A stretch of DNA of 7,979 nt from an uncultured Porphyromonadaceae bacterium. Its GTDB lineage: Bacteria; Bacteroidota; Bacteroidia; Bacteroidales; Muribaculaceae. Positions 5,092-7,979 of this stretch are shown here, piece by piece; positions within the stretch are counted from its first letter, which is position 1, and each line of letters starts with the position of its first letter. The stretch lies in the NCBI GenBank assembly GCA_947176615.1, contig CAMWRO010000130.1, forward strand, positions 1 to 7,979, read 5' to 3'. The translations under genes were made by a program, and so were the position numbers. The notes beneath the pieces are model-generated. The model did no database searches, was not told the DNA's origin, and worked only from the letters and a program-made list of their open reading frames with translations.

Positions 5092-7979
5092 TTATGCCAG
5101 CGCGGTCACCCCGCCGGTGGCTATCACATTGTTGTTCACTCTAAGACTACCGTCCGAGTCTATTGAAAGTTCCACGGTCTTGCCGCTGCTGTTGCGCAGA
5201 ATTATCTTGTTTTTCACATTTATCACGTTGCCGACCTCCAGCTCGTTGTTTTCGTTGCACTTGACATCCACGGCCACGCCGCTCTTGCGGTAAAGCCTCA
5301 TGGTGCGGTAGACAGTCATAAACTTGTCCATGCGCTCGGTGCCGAGGTCGTTGTAGGAACCCACCGACACCGTCCCGTCCTCGTCAAGGCGGAACATGGA
5401 CAGCGGGTTGTTGTTCCCCGCCTCGATGTCGGTCTTCTTCATGTAGGCATACTCGTAGCCGTACCTGCCGTTCTGCTGCTGGATAAAGATGCCGTTCTCG
5501 CCGTAGGTCTTGGTGACGGCGATGTAGTTGTTGCCGTAGCCGACGGTCGACTGTAGCATGGCGCGGGTGTTGCTCTGCGCCACCAGCAGTGCCGAGCCGC
5601 TGTTGCCGAGCGTGAAGGAGATGCCGAGGCGCGTCTTGATGCCTTGGTCGACGATGATGTTCTTGGCAACGCCGAGACCGCCGCTGATGACGGCTGCCGC
5701 GCTTGACACGCTCGCGGCCTCGGCAGTCCCGGAAACGCGGAGGCTTGTCATGTTGGCCGTGCCGTTTACATCGAGTTTATAGGCGGGTGACACCGTGCCT
5801 ATGCCGACGTTCCTGTTGGCAAGGATGGCGATGCCGGGGTTGTTCCAGTCCCCGCCGTAGAAAAAGCGGGTGAAGGAATCAGGCCCGCCGAGCGTGCCCG
5901 CGGCATACCCGTAGTCGGTGGTGCCGTCGTTGGAGACGCTTTTGAGCCCCCACGCCCAGTTGGTCGCCGTGCCTGCCTTCATCCGGATCTCCCCGGCTGT
6001 CGAGATGGAAAGCTGCCGGTTGTCAGATGCCGCGTTGAAAGTCATGTTGCCGACGCTGCTCATGTCGCCGCTCACGTTGGCCGTGCCGTTGAACGTCTGA
6101 CCCCACAGGGTGCGGGATGTTTCAAGCCGTGTCGCTGCATAGACATGGTCCAACGAGAGCGTATATACGGTATAGGCCGAGGTGATGTCTTTCGCTCCTT
6201 CGGGCAGGGAGCCGTCGGCAGCGATGTTCAGCTGTGTGAACGTGTCGAGACAGTTGTGAAAGAAACCGTCAAGGACAATGTCGTGTCCGGAATTGAAAAC
6301 CTCCAGTCCGAGATAATACTTGCCGTTGTATGATATGACCTTGGGCAGCACACAATTGCTGTTGGAAGTCCTCAAATGTACCGAATTGGTAGTGTTGCTG
6401 TCGTTATAACCTACACGGCATATCACGCTTGAAATTTTTTCACCCATGTATCCGCTGATACGCGACTCTGTCACCCTGCCGACAAATCCGTAATGCTTTG
6501 CCGATGCAGAGGAACCTTTCCACGAGGTTACGTCGGCAATAAGGACAATCACGCCGCGGCCGCCGTTGTCGGCCTTTGTTACCAACCTCATGCCCCATGT
6601 AGCCGAGGGGTACAACGAGGCGGTCTTGGCAGTGCCTCCCACCGTGACAGAAAGGCCGTTGTTGTTTGCACCCGTGCGTGAAAACGCGGTTAACAGTCCG
6701 TTGGCGTGTATGCCGTCAAGCATGTCAGCATTAAGGTTGGCGACAGCTGTGGTCGACGCTACCTGCAAGGGTGCCGTACCGGTTCCGACCAATGATACAA
6801 ACTTCTGCGCGGTAATCGCGCCGCTGGAGCTGAAACTTATCTGTGTGCCATACGAATTAGTTTTGCTGCTATAATTCGTATCGGTCATATATGTAAACAG
6901 CAGACTGTCGGCAGTGTGGCTGCCAAGTTCCCAAGACCCGGCCACGGTCTTTATCGAAAGTAGCGGATAATAAGCATTTGAAACTGCCCTGCTCGCTTTA
7001 ATCAAAGCCTTGTCCCTTCCGTCCCACCAACTCGACGCAGGCATCCCACTCGTTTTCTGACCGGTGATAGTCTGCGTCGTGCCGATGGTGACATAATCCG
7101 CGAGGCTCTGATGCTGCGTGAGAAATCCGTCGAGGTTGTATGTCTTGGAGGCGGTACCCTTCACGCCCATCCACCATCTCGGCCCGGTGCCGTTTCCTCC
7201 GGCAAACTTGACTATGGGTGAGTTGTAGGCAATGCTCATCACCCCCTTGGTGTCACCGCCGCCGAAAGCTATACCGGCGGAATAATCGCCCAACAGCCAC
7301 TCGGGGGCGGCAGACTGGGCTCTGATAGACTTTAACAGGAATCCTTTGTAAGAGCTGTTGAGCATTGACCACCCGCTGTCGGTCGCTGTCGAGACGGTAA
7401 CGGTCAGGTCATCGTGGAGCAAACCGTGCTTGTGGTCGCTGAGTGCCGCCGTGACCCCCTTGGTGACGGTAACGGATGTCCCGCTCTTTTCCACAGCGGT
7501 AACCACATTTCCATTGCCAGTGGTGGTGACGTTGAGCGCGCTGCCTCCTTCGAGTGTCGACACCCTGCCGCCGATGGCAGATACAAGGTCATAGATTTCC
7601 TTTCCGGCGCGACCGCTCACAGCGGTGCCGTCGTGGTCGGCGGTCTTGTAGCCGCTCCAAGGCCCCCAGAACAGGTCGACACCGGCACCTCCCGACGACG
7701 CGCCCCCGTCGCCGATGCCGAGGGCGGTCACACCGCCGGTCGCGTAGAAATGAGCCGCCGTGCCGTCGCTGTGTTCCACATAAAACGCCCTGTGCGCCTC
7801 GTCCCATTTGAGCAAGCCGTTGCCGATTTTGACACCTTTTTCGGCTGTCAGCAGGCCGGTCATCCTCACTGTGCCCGCCACGTCGAGCCTGTAAGCCGGG
7901 GATAAAGTTCCGATACCCACGTTGCCGCCGTGGTTCACCTTCAGCACGCTGCCCAGCGTGATATTGCCCGTCGCGAGGC
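5092..7979 (-). CDS. Modular phage tail fibre, N terminus outside window
   Basis: The frame is open to the right edge: sequence before the GTG at 7947 reads LATGNITLGS in frame, so that GTG is internal. About 961 residues are visible. Two NVGIGT-SPAY-LDV repeats, at 7867-7923 and 5755-5811, are typical of phage fibres and similar trimeric surface proteins. Other fibre-type features in order are: ATGGVTALG followed by a Gly/Ser linker (about 7690-7743), a short helical stretch KEIYDLVSAIGGRVSTLEG that could trimerise, SDHKHG, LNADMLDGIHA near 6710-6740, a distinctive module at about 6200-6600 with little repetition, LWGQTFNGTANVSG near 6065-6110, and a Gly/Ala/Ser-rich segment. The protein ends abruptly in NVIATGGVTALA, repeating the internal motif. 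No peptidase-type intramolecular chaperone motif was seen at the C terminus. GC content is clearly lower in the middle than at the ends. The product should bind the host surface; the exact receptor is unknown. Confidence 0.85.
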   Translation of the reverse strand, partial: LATGNITLGSVLKVNHGGNVGIGTLSPAYRLDVAGTVRMTGLLTAEKGVKIGNGLLKWDEAHRAFYVEHSDGTAAHFYATGGVTALGIGDGGASSGGAGVDLFWGPWSGYKTADHDGTAVSGRAGKEIYDLVSAIGGRVSTLEGGSALNVTTTGNGNVVTAVEKSGTSVTVTKGVTAALSDHKHGLLHDDLTVTVSTATDSGWSMLNSSYKGFLLKSIRAQSAAPEWLLGDYSAGIAFGGGDTKGVMSIAYNSPIVKFAGGNGTGPRWWMGVKGTASKTYNLDGFLTQHQSLADYVTIGTTQTITGQKTSGMPASSWWDGRDKALIKASRAVSNAYYPLLSIKTVAGSWELGSHTADSLLFTYMTDTNYSSKTNSYGTQISFSSSGAITAQKFVSLVGTGTAPLQVASTTAVANLNADMLDGIHANGLLTAFSRTGANNNGLSVTVGGTAKTASLYPSATWGMRLVTKADNGGRGVIVLIADVTSWKGSSASAKHYGFVGRVTESRISGYMGEKISSVICRVGYNDSNTTNSVHLRTSNSNCVLPKVISYNGKYYLGLEVFNSGHDIVLDGFFHNCLDTFTQLNIAADGSLPEGAKDITSAYTVYTLSLDHVYAATRLETSRTLWGQTFNGTANVSGDMSSVGNMTFNAASDNRQLSISTAGEIRMKAGTATNWAWGLKSVSNDGTTDYGYAAGTLGGPDSFTRFFYGGDWNNPGIAILANRNVGIGTVSPAYKLDVNGTANMTSLRVSGTAEAASVSSAAAVISGGLGVAKNIIVDQGIKTRLGISFTLGNSGSALLVAQSNTRAMLQSTVGYGNNYIAVTKTYGENGIFIQQQNGRYGYEYAYMKKTDIEAGNNNPLSMFRLDEDGTVSVGSYNDLGTERMDKFMTVYRTMRLYRKSGVAVDVKCNENNELEVGNVINVKNKIILRNSSGKTVELSIDSDGSLRVNNNVIATGGVTALA

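Larger units (their letters stand above)
1236..7979 (-). mobile_element. Prophage, attachment-site-proximal end: tail and lysis genes (partial)
   Basis: Seven consecutive - strand genes (tail fibre, second virion-type protein, two small unknowns, holin candidate, amidase, U-spanin candidate) form one tightly spaced run with gaps of 76 bp or less, ending close to a tRNA 3' end. The order matches the end of the late operon in temperate tailed phages. No internal promoter or terminator is obvious between the genes, so they are probably one late transcript. Integrase, regulator, head and terminase genes are not in the window. No stop-damaged gene was seen, so the visible part looks intact. The left boundary is approximate and the right one is the window edge. 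Confidence 0.8.

Noticed and set aside
5439..5669. Ser/Arg/Thr-rich short frames overlapping the tail fibre (also 7404-7592 and 7589-7807)
   Set aside because: They are alternative-frame shadows of a high-GC gene with no independent support.
5092..7979. Diversity-generating retroelement or invertible fibre segment
   Set aside because: No template/variable repeat pair, reverse transcriptase, invertase gene or inverted repeat flanking a fibre module was found in the window.
1..7979. CRISPR array, rRNA genes or insertion sequence
   Set aside because: No regularly spaced repeats, rRNA-like sequence or transposase was seen.

Overview
The window looks like the chromosome of a member of the Bacteroidales (Bacteroides, Parabacteroides or Muribaculaceae-type) carrying one end of an integrated tailed phage. 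The host assignment rests on a DUF4270-type protein, a Bacteroidetes-style -7 promoter element (TAnnTTTG), A/T-rich gene leaders without clear Shine-Dalgarno sequences, and phage proteins of types I associate with Bacteroidales prophages. No search could be run, so family names come from reading the translations.

Layout. Positions 1-1235 are host DNA on the + strand: the 3' part of a DUF4270 gene, a promoter-like element and a tRNA-Thr(CGT) gene. The tRNA 3' end is the probable prophage attachment site. It is followed by a hairpin resembling an intrinsic terminator and a tandem 11-bp repeat. From about 1331 to the right edge every gene is on the - strand and reads toward the tRNA. In transcription order these are: a large modular tail fibre (N terminus outside the window), a second large virion-type protein, two small unknown proteins, a short membrane-anchored coiled-coil protein (holin candidate), a zinc-dependent N-acetylmuramoyl-L-alanine amidase (endolysin), and a lipoprotein with a C-terminal transmembrane helix that has the architecture of a unimolecular spanin. 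This is the usual 'tail, then lysis, then attachment site' end of a temperate phage genome. The integrase, repressor, head and packaging genes must lie outside the window.

How the parts work together. The amidase has no signal peptide, so it needs a holin to reach the wall; the only membrane-protein candidate upstream is the 116-residue coiled-coil protein. The spanin candidate overlaps the amidase stop codon by four bases (ATGA), so the two are probably translationally coupled. The tail proteins upstream would handle receptor binding.

The most interesting signals are: (1) a strong RNA hairpin just upstream of the holin candidate that has G-U pairs on the - strand only, a GAAA loop, and an in-frame AUG inside it, suggesting a dual-start switch; (2) a complete putative U-spanin; (3) a tRNA whose two A-C mismatches both join the 5' half to the 3' half, as expected if phage DNA rebuilt the 3' half; (4) a GC-mosaic tail fibre whose extreme C terminus repeats a motif found internally.
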